40,708 bases of DNA from Nitrosomonas communis. Lineage in GTDB: Bacteria > Pseudomonadota > Gammaproteobacteria > Burkholderiales > Nitrosomonadaceae. The DNA lies in the NCBI RefSeq assembly GCF_024102715.1, contig NZ_JAGFJM010000133.1:1-40708 (forward strand). Direction: 5' to 3'. Numbering within the stretch: position 1 is the stretch's first letter; each line of letters opens with the position of its first letter. Both the position numbers and the translations under genes were made by a program. This document shows, one piece after another, positions 18,871 through 27,684 of this stretch. The notes under the pieces were generated by a model. That model searched no databases and had not been told where the DNA came from. It saw only the letters and a list, made by a program, of their open reading frames with translations.

Positions 18871-19439
18871 AGTTCTATCTCTGCTGGGGCTAATATTTTC
18901 ACATCATGACCTTCCGTAAGTTTCGGCAGCGTGATTTCTTTAACTCGCCAGCCACGATGAATTAAGGTGCCACTAAATGGCGGTTGCCCAACCACATTAC
19001 CAGTCAAGCGAATAGCCGAGGCATCAAACCCTGCCTGCAAAGTTACACGCTCGCCTTCGCGCTCATCACGCACAGGTTGCGTGATCATATGATTATACAA
19101 CGCTTTACGACAACCATCGTGCACCACTCTGACTGCTGCCCCAATGTCAGCATCAGAAAATCGTGTGACATCTTCTTCGATAAAATCAATAAAACGTCCC
19201 TCTTGCTGTAATAAGCCTAACAATTGCAGCGCCGAATCAGGTGATGCCTCTTTTAGTGGCGGAACAGCTACCTGCGGCTTGGTTTCTATAGAAGGCGCTT
19301 CACTGGCCATAACTGAACTTGCACCTTTACCTATACGCAAAACGGCTCTCGCAAATTCTTTATTAAATAGGAAGCGGAAGTACACACCGAATGCAAGAAA
19401 AAATCGAGCAAAAAATCCCGGTCCACCAGATTCACCCAT
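18867..19439 (-). CDS. DUF2760 protein, first gene of the Hsp70 operon
   Basis: A 190-residue protein. The N-terminus (about residues 7-40) is aromatic and hydrophobic (FFARFFLAFGVYFRFLFN), possibly a membrane-associating amphipathic segment. The conserved part runs from about residue 60: ALQLLGLLQQEGRFIDFIEEDVTRFSDADIGAAVRVVHDGCRKAL, then a beta-rich half ending VKILAPAEIEL. This matches the DUF2760 family, which habitually sits next to Hsp70/DUF3731 genes. Function is unknown. It overlaps the following Hsp70 gene by 4 bases. On the minus strand GAGAGGACG lies just before the ATG and can serve as ribosome-binding site. Confidence 0.86.
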   Translation of the reverse strand: MGESGGPGFFARFFLAFGVYFRFLFNKEFARAVLRIGKGASSVMASEAPSIETKPQVAVPPLKEASPDSALQLLGLLQQEGRFIDFIEEDVTRFSDADIGAAVRVVHDGCRKALYNHMITQPVRDEREGERVTLQAGFDASAIRLTGNVVGQPPFSGTLIHRGWRVKEITLPKLTEGHDVKILAPAEIEL

Positions 19440-19834
19440 CGTCCTCTCCTTTCTATTTGTTAGATGAAGTTATGCTATCACGTATCAGACCTTTTTGAGC
19501 TCTCCCTTCACTGGTTCTGATTGCCATGCAGTCGCCCGGTAATGTATGCACTACGCTTCCCCGCTACTCTCTCGCGTGCATCAAAATGGTAACAGCCTAA
19601 GAAAATTCTAGTCATTTGATATGATTATAGCCCTAGCACGAACTTTACTATTAAGGTTAGTATAGCGGGTTAATTATACAAGCACACTTGAACTCAAATT
19701 TTCTGTTATGAGTCTAATTATATGATTTTTAGGAATATTCCCAACATGGAACATTAGAACGATTTGTTGATTTTATTGAAATTAGAAGTTCCAATCAGAG
19801 ATTTGGGTTTAATCTACCTAGAAAAATAAAAAAT
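19440..19834. other. Divergent intergenic region between the Hsp70 operon and glgX
   Basis: 395 bases with no credible gene on either strand, AT-rich in its second half. It must hold the promoters of both divergent units. TTGAAC at 19688-19693 resembles a plus-strand -35 box, but no good -10 lies at the right spacing (TATGAT at 19721-19726 is too far). No heat-shock (sigma-32) promoter was recognised before the Hsp70 operon, and no convincing hairpin was found. Confidence 0.5.
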
Positions 19835-21934
19835 ATGAAAGTATTGCCAGGACAACCTTATCCATTGGGAGCCGTGTATGATGGCTCCGGAACAAATTTC
19901 TCAGTATTTTCGGAAATCGCTGAGCGGGTCGAGCTGTGCCTTTTTGACAAAAAAGGCAATGAGACGCGATTTGATCTGCCAGAGGTAACAGGCTACTGCT
20001 GGCACGGCTATTTGCCGTTCATCGAGCCTGGTCAGCGTTACGGCTTTCGCGTTCATGGCCCGTGGGATCCTGCCAATGGTCAACGCTGTAATCCTGCCAA
20101 GTTACTGCTCGATCCTTATGCTAAAGCGATCGACGAGCAGATTCAGTGGCATGAGGCTGTTTTTCCATATCGTTTCGGTAAGGGTCTCGATGTTCGCAGC
20201 AACAGCGATAGCGCATCATTCATGCCGCGAAGCGTGGTGCATCAACCCCATTTTGATTGGAACGGAGATCGTAGACTGCAAATTCCATGGCATGAAACCG
20301 TTATCTATGAAACCCATGTCAAAGGCCTCACCATCAAACACCCAGATATTCCACCCGAGATACGAGGTACTTACGCAGCTCTGGCGCATCCCATAATCAT
20401 AGATTATTTTAAACAGCTTGGAATAACGGCAATCGAACTTATGCCGATCCACCATTTCATTCATGATAAGCATTTGGTGGACCAAGGGTTGCGGAATTAT
20501 TGGGGATACAATTCTATTGGCTATTTCGCACCCCATAGTGAATATGCTTCCCAAAAGCGCCCCGGCGCTGCCGTGGCTGAATTCAAACAGATGGTCAAAA
20601 CACTGCATCATGCCGGCATTGAGGTCATTCTGGATGTAGTTTACAACCATACGGCCGAAGGCAATCATCTCGGTCCGATGCTATCTTTCAAGGGAATCGA
20701 TAATGCCTATTATTACCGGCTTTGCGACGATCGACGCTATTACAAAGATTACACCGGCACCGGCAACAGTCTCAATATGCGCAACCCTTTCGTGCTGCAA
20801 CTGATCATGGACTCCCTGCGTTACTGGGTCCTGGAAATGCATGTTGATGGATTCCGTTTCGACCTGGCCGCCACCTTGGCACGGGAACTGCACGATGTCG
20901 ATCGTCTTTCAGTATTTTTCAACATCATCCAGCAAGATCCTGTCATCAGTCAGGTTAAGCTCATTGCTGAACCCTGGGATGTCGGAGAAGGCGGCTACCA
21001 GGTAGGAAACTTTCCGCCGGTATGGTCCGAGTGGAATGGTAAGTACCGGGATTGCGTACGCGATTTCTGGCGCGGTGAAGATCAAACGCTCGGGGAATTC
21101 GCTTCTCGTTTTACCGGCAGCTCCGATCTTTACGAAAACACCTCCCGTTTACCCTATGCCAGCATCAATTTCGTCACCGCCCATGATGGGTTCACTTTAA
21201 ACGACCTCGTTTCCTACAATGAAAAACATAATGATGCTAATGGAGAGGAAAACCGTGATGGTGAAAGCCATAACCGCTCCTGGAACTGTGGCGTTGAAGG
21301 TATGACAGATGATCCTGAAGTGCTGCAGTTGCGCAAGCGCCAAAAGCGAAACTTCATGATCACATTGTTCCTTTCTCAGGGCGTGCCAATGCTGCTGGGA
21401 GGTGATGAAATCAGCCGCACGCAGCAAGGAAACAATAATGCCTACTGCCAGGACAATGAGATCTCCTGGTATGACTGGGAAAATGCAGATAAAGACTTTC
21501 TTTCTTTTTGTCAGAAGCTTATCCTCTATTGCAAGAGCCATCCTGTCTTTCGTCGCCGGCGCTGGTTCTACGGTCAGCCCATCCATGGCAGCGAGGTAAA
21601 GGATATTGCCTGGTTTACCTTGGAAGGCGAGCAAATGTCTGAGCAAGACTGGGGACTGGGGTATGCCAAATCACTTGGTGTTTTCTTGAATGGCGCGACA
21701 ATCCCGAATCCCCATCCACGCGGCGAACCGGTAAAGGACGACAATTTTTATGTGATTTTTAACGCACACCATGAAGCATTGACTTTTACCTTACCCGGAA
21801 TCAATTGGGGAACGCTTTGGGCAAAAGAACTCGACACCAACATGGGTTGGCTGGAAAATAACGAAGCGCTTAAAGCTGAAAGCCAGATTAAGGTAGAAGG
21901 TCGCTCTATCGTGATGTTGCGTCACGCAACCTAA
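19835..21934 (+). CDS. glgX: Glycogen debranching enzyme GlgX (GH13)
   Basis: A 699-residue isoamylase-type glycoside hydrolase that cleaves alpha-1,6 branches of (limit) glycogen. The N-terminal CBM48 domain (PLGAVYDGSGTNFSVFSEIAERVELCLFD) is followed by the GH13 barrel: VILDVVYNHTAEG, then DGFRFDLAATLAR with nucleophile Asp343, LIAEPWDVG with acid/base Glu379, and FVTAHDGFTLNDLVSYNEKHN with the transition-state Asp. These positions sit close to those of E. coli GlgX (D336/E371). Length is standard. No strong Shine-Dalgarno precedes the ATG. No other glycogen gene (glgA, glgB, glgC, glgP) is in the window, so it is transcribed alone. Confidence 0.94.
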   Translation: MKVLPGQPYPLGAVYDGSGTNFSVFSEIAERVELCLFDKKGNETRFDLPEVTGYCWHGYLPFIEPGQRYGFRVHGPWDPANGQRCNPAKLLLDPYAKAIDEQIQWHEAVFPYRFGKGLDVRSNSDSASFMPRSVVHQPHFDWNGDRRLQIPWHETVIYETHVKGLTIKHPDIPPEIRGTYAALAHPIIIDYFKQLGITAIELMPIHHFIHDKHLVDQGLRNYWGYNSIGYFAPHSEYASQKRPGAAVAEFKQMVKTLHHAGIEVILDVVYNHTAEGNHLGPMLSFKGIDNAYYYRLCDDRRYYKDYTGTGNSLNMRNPFVLQLIMDSLRYWVLEMHVDGFRFDLAATLARELHDVDRLSVFFNIIQQDPVISQVKLIAEPWDVGEGGYQVGNFPPVWSEWNGKYRDCVRDFWRGEDQTLGEFASRFTGSSDLYENTSRLPYASINFVTAHDGFTLNDLVSYNEKHNDANGEENRDGESHNRSWNCGVEGMTDDPEVLQLRKRQKRNFMITLFLSQGVPMLLGGDEISRTQQGNNNAYCQDNEISWYDWENADKDFLSFCQKLILYCKSHPVFRRRRWFYGQPIHGSEVKDIAWFTLEGEQMSEQDWGLGYAKSLGVFLNGATIPNPHPRGEPVKDDNFYVIFNAHHEALTFTLPGINWGTLWAKELDTNMGWLENNEALKAESQIKVEGRSIVMLRHAT

Positions 21935-22080
21935 CTATCTGCTACCTACCTATCGGTGGTTTACGCCTGATTTCTGCACATAGAGCATATTTGCTTGCTT
22001 CTGTAGAAATGACCACCACCCTGCTCTTTTTTACTTTTGATACGTTAGTGTCCGCTTCAAGAAGCGATTTGAATCTGCTA

Positions 22081-22638
22081 TCAGTGATGATGATCGTGCG
22101 TATGATCATCTTCGCGATGCGGTTCTCCGCCGAATGCCGCATACTGTTCAGCCGTCATGCCGTGCAGTTTGTGAAGAAAAGCAACCGTTGCCCACATTGC
22201 TTCGTCACTATGCGTAGATCCCCAAGCAGGCATAGCGGTCATTTTGATTCCGTTCTTGATCACCCAGAAGTATTTTTTGGAAAGATATAGCTTATCGTCT
22301 GCATCGGTTACTGGCGCTCTTTCATAGAATAGCGGCGCTTGCGGGTAAAGACCAATTGCCAATTCAGTAGGCTGCTTACCGGGCGCCAAATGGCATTCGG
22401 TACACATGGCATGGTATTGCTTAAAACCTTTCGCAATGATATCTGCATTATCGAGTGCTGGAACTTCCAGTTCTTCTGCTCGCGCTTTTATTGAACTTTC
22501 ACGTACCCAGCTAATCATTTGTTCAGTGATTGCCCAGTGTTTCTCGGTTGCAGCCATGTTGTAAGCACCAGAACCTAATGCAATCAATACAAGCACGACT
22601 GTTATCAGTGACACGATGATAAACGATTTCATTTTCAT
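22081..22638 (-). CDS. Membrane-anchored mono-haem cytochrome c with His-rich C-terminus
   Basis: A 185-residue class I c-type cytochrome. Residues 4-25 form a signal anchor (SFIIVSLITVVLVLIALGSGAY) without an obvious cleavage site, so the protein is probably tethered to the inner membrane and faces the periplasm. The haem site is CTECH (Cys79, Cys82, His83). The likely axial Met is Met136 in GIKMTAMPAWG. The C-terminus HREDDHTHDHHH is an unusual metal-binding tail. It should carry electrons in the periplasm. No oxidase or dehydrogenase gene is adjacent, so partners are unknown. The upstream region (22639-22784) should hold its promoter. Related proteins are often annotated simply as cytochrome c. 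Confidence 0.9.
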   Translation of the reverse strand: MKMKSFIIVSLITVVLVLIALGSGAYNMAATEKHWAITEQMISWVRESSIKARAEELEVPALDNADIIAKGFKQYHAMCTECHLAPGKQPTELAIGLYPQAPLFYERAPVTDADDKLYLSKKYFWVIKNGIKMTAMPAWGSTHSDEAMWATVAFLHKLHGMTAEQYAAFGGEPHREDDHTHDHHH

Positions 22639-22758
22639 TCCTCTTAATGGTTATTCAGAACGTTACATGACAGTTTATGCCTATAAAGTAGCATATTGAT
22701 GCAGACTCCGGAAATAAATTACGCAGCAGCAAGTGGAAGCTGAAAATAAGTTTTAACT

Positions 22759-22790
22759 GAACAACTTGTTCTCAATAATTTAACTTGACA
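22759..22790 (+). promoter_or_regulatory. 13-bp palindrome beside a consensus -35 box, upstream of the DUF1540 gene
   Basis: GAACAACTTGTTC at 22759-22771 is a perfect palindrome around a central C. TTGACA, a full consensus -35 hexamer, follows at 22785-22790. The matching -10 is poor (CATCTA at 22811-22816, spacing 20), so the promoter is only a candidate. The palindrome could be an operator for the DUF1540 gene or, in the other direction, for the cytochrome gene. Confidence 0.3.
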
Positions 22791-22911
22791 ATGATTTTTC
22801 CTGAGCGCAGCATCTAGCGGAATGGATAAGTAAGATCAGTGAAGTGTCCATGTTTAGCAGAATTTCACTTATCCCATTGCATCCTTCTTTCACACAATAG
22901 GAGAATTTCAG

Positions 22912-23211
22912 ATGAAAATGATTACCATCGAAACCCCTCTTGTTTCTGAATGTAGCGCGACCGAATGCGCATATAATCTCGGCAAAAATTGTCATGCTCG
23001 GGCCATTACCATCGGTGACGGCGCGCATCCCAGCTGTGATACATTTTTCAGCAACAGGAATCACACCAAAGCCGCTATGTGGGCAGCAGGTATCGGGGCG
23101 TGCAAAGTTGTAACATGCCAGTTCAATGATGACTTTGAATGCATCACTGAGAATATCCGGGTTGGACGCAGCAAGGACGAGATTAGTTGTCTCACATTTG
23201 CAGCGCGCTGA
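22912..23211 (+). CDS. DUF1540 cysteine-rich protein with two repeats
   Basis: A 99-residue protein made of two copies of the DUF1540 motif. The first runs from CSATECAYN to CHARAITIGDG and HPSCDTF; the second from CKVVTCQFN to CITENIRVGR and ISCLTF. Each copy has the family spacing C-x4-C...C...C (eight cysteines), which suggests metal or Fe-S binding, although the role of the family is not established. AGGAG at 22899-22903 lies 8 bases before the ATG, a strong ribosome-binding site. The protein is small, soluble and without a signal peptide. It stands alone between the cytochrome and the acyl-AMP ligase gene. Confidence 0.85.
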   Translation: MKMITIETPLVSECSATECAYNLGKNCHARAITIGDGAHPSCDTFFSNRNHTKAAMWAAGIGACKVVTCQFNDDFECITENIRVGRSKDEISCLTFAAR

Positions 23212-23433
23212 TCTTCAGCTGCAAAGAAGAGGGATTTCAGCAGCTTCATCGATAGGGTCACTGTCAGCATTTCCAGTAGGATGCTATGACTTATCGGTCT
23301 AATCTGCGCACAGTCTTTTAGCGCACAAACGTAGTCAATAACGTGTATCCGTAATTTCACTTAATGCGCAAAACTTAGCATGGAATGAGTCTGCAATTTT
23401 CTCACTTCAGCCCTTAGAACGGAGTTACGCGAG

Positions 23434-26283
23434 ATGCAAATGCTATCGCCCCCCTTAAATTCACAAAGTGATGCAGAGCGGCTTCTTGGCATCGTGCGCG
23501 GTCTTGCCCGCGAGCTGCGACCAAATGTCCCAGCTATAGAGCATCTTGGTTTGGATCATTCGTTGGAGCGCGATTTCGGTCTGGACAGTCTGGCACGTGT
23601 AGAGTTGCTGAACCGTATCGAACGTGAACTGGGTATAAAGCTGGATGAAAAAGCCTTGAGCGATGCTGAAACACCACGTGATTTGCTCAAACAAATAGCA
23701 GGCACTGTAGCTATTGAGGAACCTACGACAATTGCAACGCCAACGCTTGCAGAAGTAAAGGCGCATCCGCCTCCGAAAACTGCATCCACGCTGATCGAGA
23801 TACTGGATTGGCATGTTGCGCAACATCCTGAACAAGTATATCTCACGCTTTATGATGACGTAGCGTGTGCCGAGGACATCACCTATCGCATGCTGCAGGA
23901 ACAGGCCAAAGCATTAGCTGCCGGCCTGCATCAGCATGGAGTGGGGCCTGGTGAAAAGATCGCCATCATGCTGCCTACCGGGCGCGAATTCTTCGCTGCT
24001 TTTTATGGCGCACTTTATGCCGACTGCGTCCCGGTACCGCTGTACCCGCCAGGACGTCCTTCGCAACTCGAGGATCACGTACGACGTGTCGCTGGCATCA
24101 TCGCCAATGCTCAAGCCAGCATTCTTGTCACGATTGAGCGCGCCAAGCCAGTAGGGCATCTGTTGCGCGCGCAATGCGAGTCACTGCGCACGGTCACAAC
24201 CGTCGCAGATTTATCCATCCCCGGCGCGCAACCGCCCGCGCTGCTACCGGAAGCGCAGAGTATTGCCTTACTGCAATATACTTCTGGCAGCACCGGCAAT
24301 CCCAAGGGAGTCGTGCTTACCCATGCCAATCTGCTCGCCAATCTGCGGGCGATGGAGCATGCTTCGGGCATTACCTCTGCCGATATTTTCGTGTCTTGGC
24401 TGCCGCTCTACCACGATATGGGATTGATCGCCGCCTGCATGGGTAGCCTCTATGTCGGCTTCCGGCTGGTGCTGCTATCGCCGCTTGCCTTCCTTGCCAG
24501 GCCGAAAAGTTGGTTGTGGACGATCGACCGGCATCGCGCCACAGTTTCAGCCGCACCCAACTTTGCCTATGAACTATGTGCCAACAAGCTGGATGACCGC
24601 GAGCTGGCTGGTCTGGATCTCAGTTGCTGGCGAGTGGCCTATAACGGCGCCGAACCCATCAGTGCAGATACCATAGAGCATTTCGTTGCACGCTTCGCCC
24701 GCTATGGCTTCAGCCGTACTGCCATGACGCCGGTCTATGGTCTGGCGGAATCTTCAGTAGGGTTAGCCTTTCCTCCGCGGGAGCGCGGCCCGTTAATTGA
24801 CCATGTGGATCGCAATATACTCACCCGCACGGGTATTGCACGTTGCGTGCAGGCTGACGATCGCTCGGCACTGCACATCGTTTCCTGCGGCCTGCCGTTG
24901 CCTGATCATCAGATTCGTGTTGTTGATGCTGATGGACAGGTGCTGCCAGAACGTACTCAGGGGCGCGTGCAATTCTGCGGGCCATCAGCGACCAGCAGCG
25001 GTTATTTCCACAACCCCGAAGCAACAGCGCGCTTGTTTGATGGGCAATGGCTCAATAGCGGAGATCTCGGTTACCTTGCAGCCGGAGAGCTGTATCTTAC
25101 CGGGCGCGAGAAGGATATCATCATTCGGGGCGGACACAACATTTACCCGCAAGAACTGGAGGAGGCAGTCAGCAAAGTACGTGGCATACACAAAGGCGGG
25201 GTAGCAGTATTCCCGGCCAGCAATGCGCGCACTGGCACGGAACGGCTGGTGGTGCTGGCGGAAACAGGCGAAAGCAGCGCCAGCGAGCGTGAACGGATCG
25301 TGATCGAGATCAACAACCTTGCCGTCGATTTGGCCGGTATCCCAGCCGATGATATCGTGCTGGTGCCGCCGCGTACAGTGCTGAAGACCTCCAGCGGCAA
25401 GATCCGCCGTGCTGCCTGCCGCGATTTATACGAGCGCGGTGCAATCGGCAGCACGCGGCGTGCGCCGTGGTGGCAGATGGTGCGCTTAGGCGGTGCTGCC
25501 GCCATTGCACAGGCGACTCATCTGCTGCGACGCAGTGTTGAATGGACATGGGGGATCTGGGCCTGGTTGGTTTTTGTTGCGATTGTGCCCGTTGCCTGGC
25601 TGCTGATCGTTCTGTCACCCGGACTTTCACTGCGCCGACGCATCGCGCGCGTATGTGCACGCCTGGCAGTGGCTCTGACCGGATTGACAGTGCGAGTAGA
25701 AGGTCTGCAGCAACTTGATAGCCGCACACCCATGATCATAGCAGCCAATCATGCCAGCTATCTGGATGCGCTGCTGCTGGTTGCGGTTCTGCCGGCTAAA
25801 TTCACCTATGTGGCCAAACAGGAGTTGCAGCACAATCCAGCCGCCGCCATTCCGTTGCGCCGGCTGGGTAGCGCATTTGTTGAACGTTTCGATGACGCAC
25901 GCGGTGTAGAAGATGTACGTAGACTGGAGGAACGAATCCGTGCTGGCGAATCCATGGTCTTTTTCCCTGAAGGGACATTCCGGCGCGAAGCCGGCTTGAT
26001 GCCCTTCAGATTAGGAGCGTTTCTGGCTGCTAGCCGAACCGGCATTCCCCTGCTTCCGCTTACGCTGATTGGTACCCGTACTTTGCTGGGCGCTGACCAA
26101 TGGCTGCCACACCGCTGCGAGCTGAAAGTACTGATTGGTGAACCCATGCAAGCCAGCGGGAACGACTGGCAAGCTGCATTGCAACTGCAGGAAGCAGCGC
26201 GCCGCCAAATCCTGGCACAGCTTAACGAACCTGACATTGCCACGGCCAACCGACCAAAACCATCAAGTGAAGATTTCCATTAA
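23434..26283 (+). CDS. Trimodular acyl carrier protein / fatty acyl-AMP ligase / 1-acylglycerol-phosphate-type acyltransferase
   Basis: A 949-residue fusion. Residues 15-90 are an acyl carrier domain with phosphopantetheine-accepting Ser52 in FGLDSLARVEL. Residues 120-690 are an ANL adenylation domain: LLQYTSGSTGNPKGVVLTH near 280-298, YGLAESSVGLAFPPRERG (typical of fatty acyl-AMP ligases), and GDLGYLAAGELYLTGREKDIIIRGGHNIYP near 545-575. About residues 704-730 form a transmembrane hairpin. Residues 740-930 are a PlsC acyltransferase with HX4D (His773, Asp778) and FFPEGTFRREAG. It probably activates a fatty acid, loads its own carrier and transfers the chain to a lysolipid, like E. coli Aas but with the order reversed and a built-in carrier. 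GGAG at 23421-23424 supports the start. Confidence 0.9.
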   Translation: MQMLSPPLNSQSDAERLLGIVRGLARELRPNVPAIEHLGLDHSLERDFGLDSLARVELLNRIERELGIKLDEKALSDAETPRDLLKQIAGTVAIEEPTTIATPTLAEVKAHPPPKTASTLIEILDWHVAQHPEQVYLTLYDDVACAEDITYRMLQEQAKALAAGLHQHGVGPGEKIAIMLPTGREFFAAFYGALYADCVPVPLYPPGRPSQLEDHVRRVAGIIANAQASILVTIERAKPVGHLLRAQCESLRTVTTVADLSIPGAQPPALLPEAQSIALLQYTSGSTGNPKGVVLTHANLLANLRAMEHASGITSADIFVSWLPLYHDMGLIAACMGSLYVGFRLVLLSPLAFLARPKSWLWTIDRHRATVSAAPNFAYELCANKLDDRELAGLDLSCWRVAYNGAEPISADTIEHFVARFARYGFSRTAMTPVYGLAESSVGLAFPPRERGPLIDHVDRNILTRTGIARCVQADDRSALHIVSCGLPLPDHQIRVVDADGQVLPERTQGRVQFCGPSATSSGYFHNPEATARLFDGQWLNSGDLGYLAAGELYLTGREKDIIIRGGHNIYPQELEEAVSKVRGIHKGGVAVFPASNARTGTERLVVLAETGESSASERERIVIEINNLAVDLAGIPADDIVLVPPRTVLKTSSGKIRRAACRDLYERGAIGSTRRAPWWQMVRLGGAAAIAQATHLLRRSVEWTWGIWAWLVFVAIVPVAWLLIVLSPGLSLRRRIARVCARLAVALTGLTVRVEGLQQLDSRTPMIIAANHASYLDALLLVAVLPAKFTYVAKQELQHNPAAAIPLRRLGSAFVERFDDARGVEDVRRLEERIRAGESMVFFPEGTFRREAGLMPFRLGAFLAASRTGIPLLPLTLIGTRTLLGADQWLPHRCELKVLIGEPMQASGNDWQAALQLQEAARRQILAQLNEPDIATANRPKPSSEDFH

Positions 26284-26331
26284 TATTCTCCGGCCATGGG
26301 GAGAGTCTCAATGGAGCCAACCGTTGTTACA

Positions 26332-27081
26332 TCAATGATTTATTTTTATCAACAAAACAGCTGCCAGCAGTACGCTGGTTTCAGTTACCTCAATCAATGC
26401 CCCCGCCGTGTCGCCTGTCGTGCCGTGAATGCGCCGCAGCATCATGAGGCGCAATAGCAGAAACGGCACAATTGCCGCAAGGGGTAGCCAGAAATAATTA
26501 AGGCCTGCCATTGGTAGCATAAGCAGAGGGATGGTAGTGACGATAACCATGTTCAATTTGCGTGGCTGATGCATGGTCAGGGAGGTACCCAGGCCATGGC
26601 TGCGGACATAGGGAGTGGTTAAAAACAAAAGTAAGATCAGCGTCCTAGCCAGGACGAGCGCACATAATAACGCAATCCATTCCTGCGCAATGAACAAACT
26701 GTGCAGCGCAGCAAATTTAAGCAGCATCACCAGCATGATAGCCGCCACACCTGCCGGACCGCAGTTGGGATCTTTCATGATCAACAAGGTTTTTTTAGCA
26801 TCGCCCATGCCGCCAACCCAGGCGTCCGCGCTGTCGGCCAGCCCATCCAGATGCAGTCCGCCCGTGAGCAGAGTCCAGCCAGTCAGCAGCAATGCGGCTG
26901 CCAGCAGCGGTGGCGCATCACGCAACAGCCAACCCAACGCTATCAGCAAGGCGCCAATGATCAAACCGATGAGCGGATAAAACGGCAGAGAATAGCCCAC
27001 AGTTTTCTCATCGGGCGGCAAAGACAGCGATACTGGCAATCGTGTCAGGAATTGTACTGCCACCAGAAAGGGTTTAATCAT
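26332..27081 (-). CDS. cobS: Adenosylcobinamide-GDP ribazoletransferase (cobalamin synthase)
   Basis: A 249-residue polytopic inner-membrane enzyme joining adenosylcobinamide-GDP to alpha-ribazole (phosphate), the last assembly step of cobalamin. The N-terminus VAVQFLTRLPVSLSLPPDEKT and the motif LTGGLHLDGLADSADAW followed by GDAKKTLLIMKDPNCGPAGVAAIM are diagnostic of CobS; the acidic HLDGLADSADA stretch binds Mg2+. Several hydrophobic helices follow. It is the last gene of the cobalamin operon and overlaps cobC by 4 bases. It is convergent with the acyl-AMP ligase fusion, 48 bases away. Confidence 0.95.
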   Translation of the reverse strand: MIKPFLVAVQFLTRLPVSLSLPPDEKTVGYSLPFYPLIGLIIGALLIALGWLLRDAPPLLAAALLLTGWTLLTGGLHLDGLADSADAWVGGMGDAKKTLLIMKDPNCGPAGVAAIMLVMLLKFAALHSLFIAQEWIALLCALVLARTLILLLFLTTPYVRSHGLGTSLTMHQPRKLNMVIVTTIPLLMLPMAGLNYFWLPLAAIVPFLLLRLMMLRRIHGTTGDTAGALIEVTETSVLLAAVLLIKINH

Positions 27082-27683
27082 GCCGGACTGTCTCTTTTGA
27101 GCGTGATCTGACAGCTGCTTTCATGCTGTCTCACCTCAATTGTTTGCATAGCGGCATAAGGCACGTCGAATTCCAGCAGCCGCTCCAACGGCTGTTGCCG
27201 GAGATGACACAACAGCACCCGCATGACACCGCTATGGGTCACCAGCAAGATGTTCTGACCGGCAAACTGTACTTGAATATCTTGCCATGCTGCCAGTACA
27301 CGTGTCTTGAAATGCAGTAAATGTTCAGCTTGCAGCGGCGGGTTTTCTAATGGATTCTGCCAGAAGCGGGCAAGCGCATCAGCGTCTGTTAACATCAATT
27401 CGGCTGCGCTGCGCCCTTCCCATGCGCCGAAATGGATTTCCTGCAGGCGTACGTCCTGGGTGAGCGGAATGGCGCAGCGTTCAGCCAGCGCCTGCGCAAA
27501 ATACGCGCAGCGTATCAAGGGCGAAGTAATGATATGCTGCCAATGCTTGGGTGTCTGTTCAACACGCGCCCACATCTGCTGCCAACCTACCGTAGTCAAG
27601 GCATGATCGGTACTGCCGCAAAACCGCATACTGTTCTCGGTTTCGCCATGTCTGAGCAGATCAATATACGCTTTGGCCGCCAT
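27078..27683 (-). CDS. cobC: Alpha-ribazole phosphatase (histidine phosphatase family)
   Basis: A 201-residue phosphoglycerate-mutase-like phosphatase. DLLRHGETEN holds catalytic His12; HFGAWEGRSAAEL carries the acid region and LLVTHSGVMRVLL the second conserved His. In cobalamin assembly it dephosphorylates alpha-ribazole 5'-phosphate or adenosylcobalamin 5'-phosphate. The ATG at 27681-27683 is one base after the cobT stop (TAACATG), which is preferred over an in-frame start at 27734 that would add 17 basic residues overlapping cobT. It overlaps cobS by 4 bases. The family is broad, and the assignment rests on operon position. Confidence 0.92.
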   Translation of the reverse strand: MAAKAYIDLLRHGETENSMRFCGSTDHALTTVGWQQMWARVEQTPKHWQHIITSPLIRCAYFAQALAERCAIPLTQDVRLQEIHFGAWEGRSAAELMLTDADALARFWQNPLENPPLQAEHLLHFKTRVLAAWQDIQVQFAGQNILLVTHSGVMRVLLCHLRQQPLERLLEFDVPYAAMQTIEVRQHESSCQITLKRDSPA

Positions 27684-27684
27684 G

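Noticed and set aside
26284-26331. Hairpin CTCC...GGAG between the acyl-AMP ligase fusion and cobS as a bidirectional terminator
   Set aside because: The stem is only four to five pairs with no good T-run next to it; too weak to annotate.
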